Shown: piece by piece, positions 40,022 to 41,033 of the stretch
Numbering within the stretch: the first letter of the stretch is position 1
How the letters are laid out: each line of letters starts with the position of its first letter
IMG/VR virus record: IMGVR_UViG_3300032931_000250
Location: 1-41,033 of that record
Reading direction: 5' to 3' (one strand)
Length of the DNA stretch: 41,033 nt
Source: a virus
Translations under genes and position numbers: made by a program
The notes under the pieces: model-generated
Database searches by the model: none
Seen by the model: only the letters and a program-made list of their open reading frames with translations
What the model was told of the DNA's origin: nothing

Positions 40022-40213
40022 CTAACGCACTAACGCCTCACCAATCTTGCCGCACCGATCCTCCTGGAAGTCCTCTTCCAATCGAACCGATATGAAACGT
40101 GGCAATCCATTCTTCACGCTCACAACCACCTCCCCGTGTCCGATCCGGCAGACTTGCTGTACCAATTGCATCAGGTACTCTACCTGCCGCCTGCTCAATG
40201 GCTGCTCGCCCAT
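40022..40213 (-). CDS. DUF2292-like small protein
   Basis: This 63-residue protein has the pattern of DUF2292/YezE-like proteins: a short helix (LMQLVQQVCRIGHGEV), two strands with VVSVKNGLPRFISVRLEED and a charged end. Function is not known. It heads the leftward late block. A TATAAT (40224-40229) lies 11 bases before the ATG, so its mRNA leader would be very short and no ribosome binding site is evident. Confidence 0.6.
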   Translation of the reverse strand: MGEQPLSRRQVEYLMQLVQQVCRIGHGEVVVSVKNGLPRFISVRLEEDFQEDRCGKIGEALVR

Positions 40214-40220
40214 ATCACAA

Positions 40221-40231
40221 TCGATTATACC
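40221..40231 (-). promoter_or_regulatory. Candidate late promoter in front of the terminase module
   Basis: GGTATAATCGA on the minus strand holds a consensus -10 box. The same 11 bases occur at 24242-24252. There is no recognisable -35 hexamer at 16-18 bases, which fits dependence on a phage activator; that is inference. Confidence 0.5.
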
Positions 40232-40285
40232 TTAAATCAAACCCGCCCCCCCAGATTAGAGTTAGACGAGAATCCCCATTTCCCC

Positions 40286-40314
40286 TTGACATAACCTAAC
40301 GATAGGTATATACT
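40286..40314 (+). promoter_or_regulatory. Strong sigma70-type promoter with an operator-like inverted repeat
   Basis: TTGACA (40286-40291) and TATACT (40309-40314) are 17 bases apart. The spacer contains ACCTA-ACGA-TAGGT (40294-40307), a perfect inverted repeat placed to allow a repressor to block RNA polymerase. It faces the two plus-strand genes at 40333 and 40707. Confidence 0.75.
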
Positions 40315-40332
40315 ATAGCCAATCAGGAGATA

Positions 40333-40695
40333 ATGAAAATGGCAACCGAAAAACAAATCCAATACCTGCAAATACTGATAAGTGCTGCGCTAGACAGTTT
40401 TAGCAAATCGTATTTCTCGCCAGTCGATAAACTGCCCCTGTTTGCAGTGCGAGGAATCGCATTAGCCGGAGCAGACGAAAACCTTATTCTGGATAAAATC
40501 AATTGGGATGCAATCAGAACGGATATGGATAAATTCCTGAGTGGTCTACTGACAGTAGACCTCACCGTAGAGAAGGCATCAAAGATGATTGATTCAAATC
40601 TCTCTGGTTTGTTTTGGGAATACAAGGTCGGCGAAAAAATTACCTTCCAGAACGCCGAAAAACTTGGACGAATTATTTTAGAGTACGCGCGATAG
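40333..40695 (+). CDS. Hypothetical protein, 120 residues
   Basis: GGAGATA precedes the ATG at 40333. The product starts MKMATEKQIQYLQILISAALD, a short helical motif seen in several phage and plasmid proteins, and has no cysteines or catalytic motif. Later segments (DWDAIRTDMDKFLSGLLTVDL-like and VEKASKMID) are helical. It is the first gene behind a strong regulated promoter, so it is likely expressed early or during lysogeny. Codon use is less GC-biased than in the late genes. Confidence 0.6.
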   Translation: MKMATEKQIQYLQILISAALDSFSKSYFSPVDKLPLFAVRGIALAGADENLILDKINWDAIRTDMDKFLSGLLTVDLTVEKASKMIDSNLSGLFWEYKVGEKITFQNAEKLGRIILEYAR

Positions 40696-40706
40696 AGGAG
40701 ATAATC

Positions 40707-41027
40707 ATGAGAACCGAACAGCACTTTCGTAAAATGTTGGAACAGAACCCAAACGCCAGCATAGGTTTTACTCTGGCCGCCTCGATGATCTATGCCGCGC
40801 GATATGGCACGTGCGAGGCAGAACATCACGGCACGGATGACTGGAATAATATCGCACGCTCCCTGAAATCGAGATACGGCGAAACCGTGCCGGCTGATGA
40901 TGTCAGTACAGAGATGAACAAGGCCGGCAAATCCGCCGCCGCCGCCGCCCTCGGCTCTATCCGGTCCGACCGCAAGGCCGCCAGCAGCAGGGCAAACGGA
41001 CGCAAAGGCGGCCGCCCACGAAAATAG
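40707..41027 (+). CDS. Hypothetical protein with KKGGRPRK-type tail, 106 residues
   Basis: ATG at 40707 has GAGGAGATA upstream and is preferred over the longer frame from 40614. The N-terminal half is helical (ASIGFTLAASMIYAARYG). The C-terminus RKAASSRANGRKGGRPRK is a basic, AT-hook-like tail common in small phage and mobile-element proteins, suggesting DNA contact. It is co-transcribed with the 40333 gene after an 11-base gap. The stop lies six bases before the window end, and the hairpin at 1-27 would follow it on a circular map. Confidence 0.6.
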   Translation: MRTEQHFRKMLEQNPNASIGFTLAASMIYAARYGTCEAEHHGTDDWNNIARSLKSRYGETVPADDVSTEMNKAGKSAAAAALGSIRSDRKAASSRANGRKGGRPRK

Positions 41028-41033
41028 CACACA

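Overview
The window looks like one complete, circular or circularly permuted genome of a tailed bacteriophage, probably temperate and possibly able to persist as a phage-plasmid. It holds one full virion set: small and large terminase, portal, scaffold, SU10-like major capsid protein, tail and tailspike proteins, and holin. It also has an integrase with a tRNA-derived attachment site, a divergent repressor-type switch, a ParA ATPase and a candidate replication origin. No host housekeeping genes are present, and the sequence is moderately GC-rich. I see no tail-tube, sheath or tape-measure gene. That and the giant internal protein suggest a short-tailed virion, but this is inference. The host cannot be fixed from sequence alone. 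The dispersed GGGGCGCAA-CGC-TTGCGCCCC palindromes remind me of Chloroflexota genomes, which is a weak hint from memory.

Layout. Positions 1-1726 (minus) carry a leftward early operon: a Zn-finger-like protein, a small conserved phage protein and a radical SAM protein. At 1765-1843 two divergent near-consensus sigma70 promoters have their -35 boxes inside one inverted repeat; the rightward one drives a Cro/CI-like HTH protein. At 2308-3637 (minus) lie a small membrane protein and the tyrosine integrase, with an attP site carrying the 3' part of a tRNA-Thr-like gene at the end of int. From 3750 to 10239 (plus) is the early/replication block: a membrane protein, a Dam-type methylase with a 3' frameshift, a lipoprotein, a tRNA, several small ORFs, ParA, a GNAT-like protein, a ribbon-helix-helix-like protein, an M23 endopeptidase and a winged-helix initiator. 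The initiator gene contains two DnaA boxes and four palindromic iterons, an arrangement like the lambda O gene.

From 40213 down to 10236 (minus) runs the late block: a small DUF2292-like gene, terS, terL, portal, two small structural genes, a 3570-residue giant protein, a terminator, scaffold, capsid, a glycosylation/methylation cassette (GT-A, two methyltransferases, a membrane GT-C-like protein), receptor-binding and tail genes, a zincin, a nuclease-like gene, and the holin/lysis genes. A shared TCGATTATACC motif lies in front of both the terminase and the scaffold/capsid modules and may be a late promoter. A short plus-strand operon (40333-41027) with a strong promoter closes the circle. 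A hairpin at 1-27 would then sit between convergent operons. Genes are tightly packed, many with ATGA overlaps, and there is no gene-free stretch longer than 300 bases.

Most notable are: the GGDEF-like and HExxH zincin-like domains inside the giant protein; the origin nested in the initiator gene; short palindromes inserted in frame in structural genes; and the glycosyltransferase/methyltransferase cassette embedded in the late operon.
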